DNA from: Trichosporon coremiiforme
Lineage: Eukaryota; Basidiomycota; Tremellomycetes; Trichosporonales; Trichosporonaceae
Direction: 5' to 3'
Assembly: GCA_039545355.1 (NCBI GenBank)
Contig: BCJJ01000005.1
Span: forward strand, 1,115,008-1,179,007
Length of the DNA stretch: 64,000 nt
Below, one piece after another: positions 21,211 to 30,600 of the stretch. The position numbers and the translations under genes are program-made. The first letter of the stretch is position 1, and every line of letters starts with the position of its first letter. Under the pieces are notes generated by a model that saw only the letters and a list, made by a program, of their open reading frames with translations, ran no database searches and was not told the DNA's origin.

Positions 21211-21876
21211 ATGTCCATTTCGTGCACTGCCAACGACCCCACGCTTCTCGCAGCCTGCTGCGTCGTGGCGGGTGGAACGCTCTTCGGCTCCTCGTGTGCT
21301 GTGAACGCCGCATGGGCTTTCGAAGCCTGTGCTGGCGACAGCACCTGTGACGCCGTCTTAGTCAAGCGTCAAGACACGACCGGCACCGGCACGGCGACAG
21401 CCACTGCGACCGGCGAGACCACGGGTACCGACACCAGCGCAACCGAGACTACCAGTCCCGGCTCTGAGACGGGTACGACGTCGCCCTCGGAGACTAGCGC
21501 TGGCACCGAGACTGGCACCGCCTCGCCCTCGGGCACCGGCACCGAGTCTGCCTCCGCCGCGACCTCTGAGACGTCTGGGTCAGGCACCGGCTCGGCCACC
21601 ACCACCAGCGGCACCGCCGAGACCTCGCCCAGCGGCGAGACGACTCAGTCTGCCGGCAACGCCAGTCCCAGCGAGAGCGGCACGTCTGGCACCGAATCCG
21701 CTACAACCACGCACACTGGTGGCGCTGGCGCAGGCTCCGAGACTGGCCACGGTAGCGCGACGTCGGGCGCGTCGGCCAGCCCCTCCGCCCCCATGCCCGC
21801 TTCGTCTGGCACCAAAAAGCGCGCGAGCGCCGCCGCGCTGGTTCTCGGCGTCGCACTGTCGGCGCTTCTCAGCTAG
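21211..21876 (+). CDS. Six-Cys/Ser-rich tail-hydrophobic family, copy H (intact, intronless)
   Basis: A single open frame of 221 residues. The head is long-spacer type: C-x10-CC-x11-C-x10-C-x5-C, opening MSISCTANDPTLLAACC and ending DAVLVKRQ, the same Lys-Arg-Gln site as in copy D. The linker, about 145 residues, is almost entirely Thr, Ser, Gly, Glu and Ala (repeats of TETGTxSPSGT type) and would be heavily O-glycosylated if secreted. The end is GTKKRASAAALVLGVALSALLS: a basic cluster then 15 hydrophobic residues up to the stop. The start was set at 21211 because upstream in-frame codons are not ATG. No N-terminal signal peptide is evident, although the region around the CC is mildly hydrophobic. 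Function unknown. Confidence 0.78.
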   Translation: MSISCTANDPTLLAACCVVAGGTLFGSSCAVNAAWAFEACAGDSTCDAVLVKRQDTTGTGTATATATGETTGTDTSATETTSPGSETGTTSPSETSAGTETGTASPSGTGTESASAATSETSGSGTGSATTTSGTAETSPSGETTQSAGNASPSESGTSGTESATTTHTGGAGAGSETGHGSATSGASASPSAPMPASSGTKKRASAAALVLGVALSALLS

Positions 21877-22437
21877 GTTCATGACCCTTACCGTCTGTCC
21901 CAGTTTCGTCGTTGTAATCACGAGGTCGCCTGTAGTGTCTATACAGCGAGTTAATGCGAGGTCTCGTGCGTTCTACTGGGTCGCGTCACAATGATGTGGA
22001 ACCGGCCCGGCGCTCGGATGTACAGACACCGAAATTGGATGTACAGTGAGCTCCGTAACATGAGCGCACCTGTGTGAGAGGTCATCTCCGTGTCGCTAGC
22101 CAGAATTCACCGCCCTTATCGCAATCTCCACTACATCCAGTTTCAGAGTCTAACGAACATCTACTTCCGCCAGCACCATCGGCTGGCGGGAACGGGATGG
22201 ATATGCGCTGGAGCGCTGCTGGATATTACTGAAAGTGCCGCTCCAGCCGACGGTAACGAGCAGCCGAAGACGCCGAGCTCCTCACAAGGTGCTCGGTTTC
22301 GCTGTAGCCGAAGGAGCGGCCGTGGAGCGTGTATCAGCACTTATAATGACCTTTGCATGAATGATGATTTTGTGCACTATTTCCACACTTTGGCGCTCTG
22401 ACTTTCCTGATGGTACAATGGCGGTGAGTCACCACGA
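21877..22437. other. Spacer downstream of the Cys-rich cluster
   Basis: No supported gene. It is the 3' side of both copy H and the ferric reductase relic, which converge here. Confidence 0.5.
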
Positions 22438-24373
22438 TCACCACCCGAACGCCTCCTCGAAGCACGACAGCTGCGCCGCCGGCAGTTGTCCTGGACCCTG
22501 GCCATACGTGTCGACTACGGTCTGGCGCAGGTCGTCGCACATCGCAAAGGGTCCGCAGACGAGGACGGCCAGCCGCTCACCCCCGACTACGTCAGCCACG
22601 GCGTCAGCGAGCACGGCGCGCATCTCGGGCCGGTGCATGTAGATTGCCGAGCCGGAGCGGGGCTTCGCCTTGTTGGAGTCGCCATCGGTGGCAATGGTCT
22701 TCCACGACGCGAGCGTAAACGGGTGGTTCTCCCATGGCGTCAGGCTGCGCGGCTCATGGAGGAAGTAATACTGTCCTGGTTTCGGTTTGAAAGGTCCTGT
22801 CGCACGAACGCCGACTCGGATCAGACCGCCGGTAGCCGTCATCTGCGCCACGGTGTTCTCCTCCCCGAGCGTGTGGTACGAGAGTAGCGCGATGCGCACG
22901 AGGCGGACGAACCGATCGAAAGTCCACAAGCCGACACACGTCCAGATCCAAGCCAGGTACCCAAAGTCCACGACGTGGTAGTACATGAGGATGAGCGTGG
23001 CGGCCGCGAGCAGGATGTGCAGGGTCAGGAACACCTCGTACGCCTTCTCGCGAATGGGCCGGAAGGGGAACGGCAGGATGATGCTCATTGTCACAGTACC
23101 CTGGGGTCAGCTCTCCTCCTAACCGTTACTTACGAAGACGCCGGTAGCCCAGTAGAGCATCTTGAATGACTCGGCCAGGTCTTCTCTTCCCAGCCACGTG
23201 TAAGCACTGTCGTTAGCCTGGCAATGTCTGGGGCTTACGCTGAATGCACGATCGCCTGAAGCGTCGCGACGCGCCGTCCAGCGGTGAAACAGGTTCATGT
23301 TTTCTGGATGTTAGTTGGAAGATGAGGACGTAGCTTACGGAATGACCACCCTGTCAGCCATATTAGGATATCGTTTCGCCCCGCGAGCGCCCAAAGCAGA
23401 ACCATGTTGTAGAACGACATGATGCCGGTGCGGTCGGCGACGAAGCGAGCGATCTGCTGGTCCTTCTCCTGATACCAACTGCTTGTCAGCACTGACTGAA
23501 AGGTGACTCACTAGAGGTTCTTCTCGAAGACATCGTACCCAACAAAGGAGAAGATGAAGTTGAGCGCGACGTAGATGAAGATCTGGCGTCAGTCAGGCTA
23601 TGGGGTATGGCTTACGAGAAGGCCTTGGATGCGAGTGGGGATGGAAAGGAAACCCCAGCCTGTTGCTTGAAGGTGGCGCTCACCCCACAGTGCCGGTGTC
23701 CCGAGACGTTTCTCGTACCATGTTCCAAAGCGGGAGCCGCGCGACGGCCGTCCCTCAGGATCGAAAGCGTACATCCTCCGTCGCAGGAGATGGTGGATCT
23801 GGTTTGTCACTCCGATCAGTACCATGAGTCCCATGAGGAGGAACATAGCCCAGCCGAAGCAGTTGTCGTAGTACATCATGCGCATGAAACCGACCTGGTA
23901 TCAGCCCCGCCTCATTGGTTACTCACATACGTATGCTCGCCGACGTCGTACGCGTCCTTCGTGATCATGACCGGCTCGCTGTGGTTGTTGCCTACCTGGT
24001 CCGGGGCGAAGATGTCGATTGCCGGTAGAGGTCCAATCTCGGCGAGTTTGGCAAGCAGCGCCTCGCGATCCGGCATCGCTGCCGTCGTCTTTGCCTCAAT
24101 GCCCCACTCCCCCATACGGTCCCAGGCGTCGTCGAACTCTCCGGGCGGACAGTACGCCTGCATCGCCGCGGTCAGCGAGAGCATGAATGCGTCGCACACG
24201 GCGTACATGCCCCAGTAGTCGAGTTTGGGGTCTAGGCACGACCATTGCAGCTGCTGCAGCGGAATGGCGGCGTAGCGGAAGCACTCGCCGAGGGGGGGGG
24301 GGGACCAAAAGGCCGTGCGGATCGTGTTCGCAACCGCTGGAGTGGCCAGGAGTAGTAGTGCGGCCACTTTCAT
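22438..24373 (-). pseudogene. Ferric reductase (FRE) relic with frame break and internal deletion
   Basis: Exons on the complement can be placed at 22438-23100, 23134-23206, 23239-23303, 23339-23478, 23512-23582, 23616-23894 and 23927-24373, with introns of 32-35 nt. They encode a signal peptide, a Cys-containing extracellular head, the membrane ferric reductase core (FHRW, then TLHILLAAATLILMYYH), and an FAD-binding loop with HPFTLASW. Two defects are visible. In the exon at 23239-23303 the frame for FHRWTA does not continue into VATLQAIVHS, which lies one base over (near 23270-23280). After HPFTL the protein jumps within about 20 residues to the end of the NADPH domain (VLVCGPFAMCDDLR), so the GPYG-type and nucleotide-binding part of well over 100 residues is missing. 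Intact relatives reduce Fe3+ or Cu2+ for high-affinity uptake. Confidence 0.75.
24291..24302. repeat. Poly-G run
   Basis: An uninterrupted run of about 12 G falls inside the first exon of the ferric reductase relic, where it encodes prolines on the complement. Such runs are prone to slippage and to sequencing error. Confidence 0.85.
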
Positions 24374-25063
24374 GGCTGCGAAGTGAGTCGAGTTAGCTCG
24401 GTGGCTCCAGTGATCAGCGGGCAGTAGGCTGCCTATGCATCCATGGCGGGTAAGGTTTTTTATTCAACTTTGTCAGCCAACGGACCCCATGGGCTCCTCT
24501 GAAAGTCGGCCCAGAAGGCCATGGACGGGGGCGTGTTATCAGATAAGTTGATCGGCCGAAAATATGACCTCGCCAAGCGGATGCAGTTCTAATCCTGGCT
24601 GCAGAGTCACAGGACCACATCCCCAAGAAACACACAGAAGGAATTGGGGTTGACTAACGCAGACACACTTTCAGCCAGCGAGAGCAAGATGTTGCCCGAT
24701 CGAAGCGCCATCGAAGCGCCAACCCGGTGCCTACTGTCATCCCCATGTGTGCCAATGTCATTGCGGAGTGACTCATTCGTGAGCCTTCAGATACTCGGAA
24801 CGCACTTTCAGGCAAATCCCAGCAACAGAGTACGTCGGTGTCATCGCCGAATTCGTGGTGGAGCAACCCGGTTCCGAGCTTCAGATCTTAATTGCAGGTC
24901 GATGCCGACGTCTGAAACCCAATCAGCTGTCAGCATATCTGATCAGTAATGTTCTTCCGCAGCCGAGGCAGTCGTCCAGACGGCCGGAACGCTGCAACAG
25001 TCTCAGTGTTTCGCCCGGGTTGGGCGGGTGCTTCTCCCTCTGATCTGCATGGGGTCGTCTGAG
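24374..25063. other. Intergenic region without visible gene
   Basis: Upstream of the ferric reductase relic and downstream of the cysteine-repeat membrane protein. I see no open frame with family resemblance. Confidence 0.5.
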
Positions 25064-27789
25064 CTACAGCGCATTAGGTCGCGAGGGCAAGTTGGGCCAG
25101 AGGTGTGTAAGGTCCAGGCTCGCCTTAGGCGCTTCGGGTTGCTTCGTGCTCGGAGCAGTCGATGGGGCTGCGACCAAAACTCCGTCACTGCCTGGCCTGC
25201 AGACGCTAACGGGAGGAGAGAAGTTGAAACCCTTGGGCGACTCCAGGGGGGCGGGGCCTTGCCTGATCTCGTCGAAGGAAGGCCGCTTCGAGAAATCCTG
25301 CATGTACAGGGATTCCGCCTTTGCTGAGGCTTGAGACGGGGAACGTTGATCGCGACCAGGATGTCCTTCTTCCTGAGGCCGAGGATGAGTAACTCGAGCC
25401 TTGTTCTTGAGCCACAGGTCCTTCAGGCCTCGGCGCTTCTTGCCCTCCAGCTCCTCGTCGGCCGCAAGAGCGTCCAGACGCTTGCCCACCTCATGCTTAT
25501 CCAGCTGGTCGGCAAACTCAGCAGTTCGCTCTCGGGTTTGGCGCCGCTGGCGGCGGAGATACCACGCCAAAAGAGCCAGGAGAGGAAGGACTGCCAGTAC
25601 GGCGAGTGGGGCGAGCGATGCGCCAGAAGACTGCGCCTTGAACTGTGTCGCTTTGGAAGGCGAGGGAGGAGTGGTAAACGTGCAGTCGACACGGGTGTCG
25701 ATGAAACCACTCAGACAGATGCCGAAGGAGTTGGCGAACAGGCATGGCACAGCCACGCAAGCACCGTCCTTCAAAACATGACCCGACGCACAGCTGGTGC
25801 ACGAGGATCCAGAGGTGCATGTTGAGCAGCCGTCATTGCACGGCTCGCACTTTGATCCGGCAGCATACATGCCCTGTGGACAGGAGGGCAGGCAGCGGCC
25901 GTTTCGTAACAACGGCCGAGAGCGTGGGCAAGTGACGCACATCGAGGCGCCGGAGCCAGAGCAAGTCGCGCAATCAGGGTGGCACTGTGCACACATTCCA
26001 TCCGAAGCGAACGTGTTGCCGGGGCATTCACCACTGCAGGAGCCCTCATGAGCTAGCCCAAGCGTACAGGTCAGGCAGAAGTCCGCCTTCCCGGCGCATG
26101 TCTTGCACTTTGAGTCGCACGCTGGCTAGTCAGCTCACTACTTCCCAAAGAATGGCTCACCCAAGCAAGTGTTCGAGTCCGCTGACAGATGCCAGCCCTT
26201 CCCGCAGTCGGTGACACAGGTGTGATTCTTCATGGCGAATCCATCTTGGCACGAAGTGCAAACGCGGGTGTTGAATTCGGCCGCAGCGGAGTACTGGGGG
26301 ATAATGCATTCCTTGCAACCTTGCGGACAAGCTGCGAAGACTGTCAGCACAATGCGAGCGAAGACTTACATTTGCATTGCATATTGTCGTTGTCTACGAC
26401 GTAGCCTTGACCTATATGGAGGTCCGCCCCGTTGCACACCCCCGTCCTGACATCGAGCGAAACACAAGTCCCGGCGAGAGTACCGCGGGGTCGGGCGCAA
26501 CCGAGGCAGTCGTTTGATCCAGGACCCGTGCAAGTGCGACATTGTATAAAGCATCTACCGTCAGCGCAAGCTGGACTCTGGCATAACTTACGCTGTACAC
26601 TTCTTCAAAGTGTCGTCGTAGTATGTGCCGGAGCCACAAGGATGCGACGACTCGCAGGCGGCTGGAACTTTGGTCGTCAGATCAAGACCGTTTTTGCAAG
26701 ATGTGCAAGCGGGCGTGTCATCGCCGGGCTTGAGCTCGCACTTCAGGCAGCCAAGCGGGCAAGCTGTGATCAGCTTCATAGCATAATATTCGCTTACCGA
26801 TGCACTCCTTATCCTTTGTTTCATAGAAACCATCAGCGCAAGAGTTGCATTTCAGCGAGCTTCTGTTGCCGCTGATACGACCTGGGGCGCATTCACAGTC
26901 GCCATTGCTTTGACAGGTGCCGAAGGCACAGTTGCAGGCTGCAGTCAGCCATCTCTCCAGTGTCTGGAAACTTACACTTAGGGTTCCTGAGTGTGCCCAA
27001 ACACAGGCCCGACCCGGAGAGACCATCATCGCAAAGCGGGCATCCCGCCGGGCAAGCTGATCGTCAGTAGACGCGGGTGCCGTTGACGAACCTTCGCAGT
27101 CTCGGCCGTAGTGGTTGACAGCGCATCTGTCACAAGTTGGGCCACTCCATCCGGCATTACAGACACACCGCGATTCCTCGGAGCCAGTGCACACACCCTT
27201 GGATGAGCACGGGGGGTTGCAATTCGCTGAAAGTCAGCTATTGACCTGGGCTTCCAGCTTACAGTTCGCGAAGCCCGTGATCTCATAGTCTTCAGCAAGC
27301 TGGCTGCGATCTGGGATCGACTCAGAGAGGACTTGGAACGACCTCACCGAAGCGTGCCAGCCAGAGGGAAGGAACAGACTGCTCCAGTTTCCGGGTGGCG
27401 AAGTCTGGACAGTAGCCGAACCAGAGTAGTTAACGAGATCGAATGAAAGGGGGAACGCTGGCTCAGAAACGTGAAGGGCTGTTGCTGTCTCCATTACAGT
27501 CCCGTTGAATGCTGGCTTCGATACACCGTACTCAGACGTTGGGTACGACCCTCCAGGTAGTAGCTGAGTGGAGTTTGTATCGATTGCTAGAACTGGACAT
27601 GAGCTTAGTCTCGCGCCAAAAGCTCACGCGGTGAGGAGGATCTTCCATCGATGCAGTGCGTTGAGGAGCATACTTTGGAATCCACTGGTGTTAGATCGCC
27701 CTTTGGTAAGTTCGGGCTTCGCGTCACTCACCGCACGAGGCAATCGCTACCAGCAGCGACAAGCTGAGGGGGAGGCTGATGGAACACAT
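25064..27789 (-). CDS. Single-pass membrane protein with furin/EGF-like cysteine repeats
   Basis: A multi-exon gene of about ten exons starting at 27789 with the signal peptide MCSISLPLSLSLLVAIASC. A unique domain follows (TALHVSEPAFPLSF, FLPSGWHASVRSFQVL), then an EGF-like module (CVCNAGWSGPTCDRC), then many furin/TNFR-like repeats of C-x2-C-x(n)-C-x2-C type across successive exons (CDDGLSGSGLC, CKNGLDL, CGKGWHLSADSNTC, CHPDCATC, CNDGCSTC). The last exon (25064 to about 26118) carries the final repeats, one membrane helix (LAPLAVLAVLPLLALLAWYL) and a basic, Ser/Pro-rich cytoplasmic tail of about 165 residues. The layout is that of a surface receptor or adhesion protein; related predicted proteins occur in Cryptococcus-type genomes. 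Ligand and role are unknown. Exon borders upstream of 26118 are approximate. Confidence 0.78.
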
Positions 27790-28222
27790 AGTCAGTAACG
27801 TTGTCAGTCACAACAGTGAGCAGCGAGCGGGTTATAAGTAGTTTGGTCTTCTTGTCACCTCCTTGGAGAACGTCCGGTACTGCATTGTCGGTGTCGCTGT
27901 TGCTGTGCGGACTAACGAAACAAAGAAGGTGATGGGATTTGATGTCTTTGTCGTCGTGAGGCGAGCATTCAATTAACCGACCGGCGCGGCGATCTGGCGG
28001 CGTGACTCACTTTCCCACGGTTGCTTCACCGGCCGCCGCCGTCACTGCCCAGGGCTCTCTGCTCAGGACCAGTGACGTTGAGCGTCGCTGGGGTAGATGA
28101 GACGTTCTGACCGATGATATCGCCTTTGTTCATTGTTTGACCCAGCTCTTTCATCTCGACACCTCTTTTCGACCCGATTCCAGCAAGGATCCCGCATCGC
28201 CATTGTTCACATATCGCTCGCT
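27790..28222. other. Shared upstream region of two divergent genes
   Basis: Lies between the starts of the cysteine-repeat protein (minus) and the LRR protein (plus) and must contain both promoters. I see no TATA box close to either start. Confidence 0.5.
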
Positions 28223-30153
28223 ATGTTTAGCATGGGAGGGCTCTCCTCCTTGGGGCTGGGCCCTGCGCCCGAGCCCCAGCCCGTCACCGGCCAGCAATAC
28301 CTCCTCAAGCTGCACAAGTATATCAGCATTAACGTCGCTCGACTTGCTCCCCCTGTCAAGCGGGACGGTACATGGCTGCAACAAGGCTACACTCTTCTCA
28401 CTCTCGGGCTGGACCCGAACTCGGCCCCCCTCTCCCGCAGCGTCAAGATCCCGCTCACTCTTGGATTCGGTACACCGACCGCCCCGCGCACGCGCCCCGT
28501 CCTCCTGCGATTGCCGCCAGACAAGCTGCTGTATCTGCTGCTTAGATGGCAGAGTCTACCGCAAAACTTGCCTCATGTCGGCCGAACCGATGTCCCAGTG
28601 CCTCCTGGAGTGCCTGTGGCCGCTAGGGGCGCCCGGGCTGACTCACGGAGTCGTCGAGGGGAGGGCGATGTCGAGAGTGTGCGAAGTTGGGTCGGCAGTG
28701 TGAGGAGCGTGAGCATGAGTGTCGTCGATGGAGGCTGGTTTAGGAAACCCAAACAGATCGATGAGAGTGAGTGCCCTTCTCTGCTCCAGAGCTCCCGGAA
28801 CCTTCACAAACGAGCTGACATATCAGATAGGATTCTGCTCGATCTGTACGCCATCTGCAACACACTACCAGGCCTCTTATTGCATCCTCCGTTCTCGACT
28901 GATCCGCCGGTTGCTGAGCTTATGGACGCCGGCGGCTACACACAATTAGGCGGCATCGATGTGCGTGTTCCGCTAGACGTGTTCCGAAACCTTCAGACGT
29001 GAGTCTCAGGGACCGTACGAGACTGACAATCAGACTAGAGCTTGAATCCCTCGATCCGCGCAGCGTGCTGTCCCCGATCAACCCTGTGCTTCACAGTTTG
29101 ACGGTTCACGACGTCGAAGACGGTGACGAGTGGGTCGTGGAGCTCCTCGTCGCCAACCACAACGAGGAGGCGATGGGAAAGGCGGCCAAGGGCAATTCGA
29201 CGGACGAGAGCGATGAGGCTGCCAAGATGAACGGCATGGGTGCCACTGAGGCTGGAGCCTCGTCGCAGGCGAACGGCGCCGACGACGACTACACCAACTC
29301 GAAAGCGCGATTCCCCAACCTACGCCACCTGTCGCTGCACCACGTCTCGATGCTGTCTTTCCCGCGACTGCCGCTGCAGAATCTCTCGCATCTTGACCTG
29401 TCGCACAACCTGCTCAACGATCTGCCGGACCTGTCCCTGCTGTCAAACCTCGTCTCGCTGGACCTGTCGCACAACATCATCTCGTCAGTGCGAAGTGCGC
29501 AGACCTACCTCGGCAACATTGCGACGCTGAACCTGTCTCACAACCGGATAGACTGCCTCGTCGGTCTCGACCGCGTGCCAGGATTGCGTCGGGTAGACCT
29601 GCGGCATAACGACATCAGCGACCCAGGCGAGGTTGGACGACTCGCAGTGCTCCCGCAAGTGTCTGAGATCTGGGTTGCTGGTAACCCACTCAGTGGCGAG
29701 TTTAGGGCAGAGATCTCGGCCGCTTTCGCGGCGGAGGGCAAGGAGGTGCTCCTGGACAACACTCCACTGACGTGGTCGGAGAAAAACCTGATGGAGGAGA
29801 TCCTGCGGCAGCGTGGGCGCACTGTGCGCCGCCAGAACTTGAGGGAGGACTCAGTGCCTCCCGCTGCTGCGCCGCCGCCGAAGGTGCTGAGCCCGCGGCC
29901 ACAAGCTCCGGCGTTGCCCGCGGAGCAGGATAGGGCCAAGTCACCCGGCTCACCAACGCAGACTAAGCCGAAGTCCAAGTCGCCCGTGCAGGACCGACCG
30001 GGTACGACGTCACCGACAACGGACTCGAAGGACTCGAAGGACTCGAAGGCACAGCCAGAGACTGGATCAACCGACGCCGAGACGACCAAGACGCGCCGAA
30101 CCGGCGGAGGGAAGAAGAAGAAGGCTAAGCGCCGTGTAGTTGCGCTCGAGTGA
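28223..30153 (+). CDS. Leucine-rich repeat protein, conserved fungal type
   Basis: Three exons, 28223-28766, 28827-28998 and 29034-30153, give 611 residues in phase. The N-terminal third is a distinct domain (GQQYLLKLHKYISINVA, then QLGGIDVRVPLDVFRNLQ). The middle (about residues 330-460) holds five or six LRRs with LxLSHN cores (LSHLDLSHNLLNDLPDL, LVSLDLSHNIISSV, IATLNLSHNRIDCL) and a capping repeat VSEIWVAGNPLSG. The C-terminal 150 residues are disordered, Pro/Ser/Lys-rich, with a DSKDSKDSK repeat and a final KKKKAKRR. LRRs of this class bind protein partners; the partner is unknown. The first in-frame ATG of the conserved part, 28223, was taken as the start. I do not recognise a named orthologue. 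Confidence 0.82.
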
Positions 30154-30600
30154 GATCAAAGAATGAGCGTGGACGAGAGACACCTTTGTTGATTGATAGG
30201 CATAGCCTGGAGTAGTTCGATAGATGTTAGATTGCTGTTGTATCGTGTTTCTGACCCTAATGCATTTCTAGCAGGGCCTCCTCACTGCCTGATACTGTGC
30301 GTTGTGCAACTACCTAGGATATCTGGGACTTTTCACTGGTTTCACAAGCGCCCTTGTACACTGCTACACTGGTCAGCGCCAATCGAGTGCAGTCCGCGGT
30401 CACCGTCATCCGATATCCCATCGCATTCGATTTCGCCGTGCATGGCGGGTCGATTCCGGTTGAAGGAAGGTCCCGGCACATGTATCCGGTCCGGCGCCAG
30501 GCTGAACGCCGATCTGACCTCCACCTCGTCACGTCATGGTTGCCACTTGAAACACCGTCGTCCCTCCTCTCATCAGACTATCACTCTCCCCATCACTCCA
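30154..30600. other. Intergenic region, no gene seen
   Basis: Contains the 3' end of the LRR gene and the promoter and leader of the METTL14-like gene; the last 60 bases before 30601 are pyrimidine- and CA-rich. Confidence 0.5.

Noticed and set aside
12386..21876. Cluster proteins as hydrophobins or CFEM proteins
   Set aside because: Both have eight cysteines and a signal peptide. These heads have six cysteines with a single CC pair and no signal peptide.
28133..28222. LRR gene start upstream of 28223
   Set aside because: The frame extends to 28133, but only by non-ATG codons; the first ATG is at 28223.
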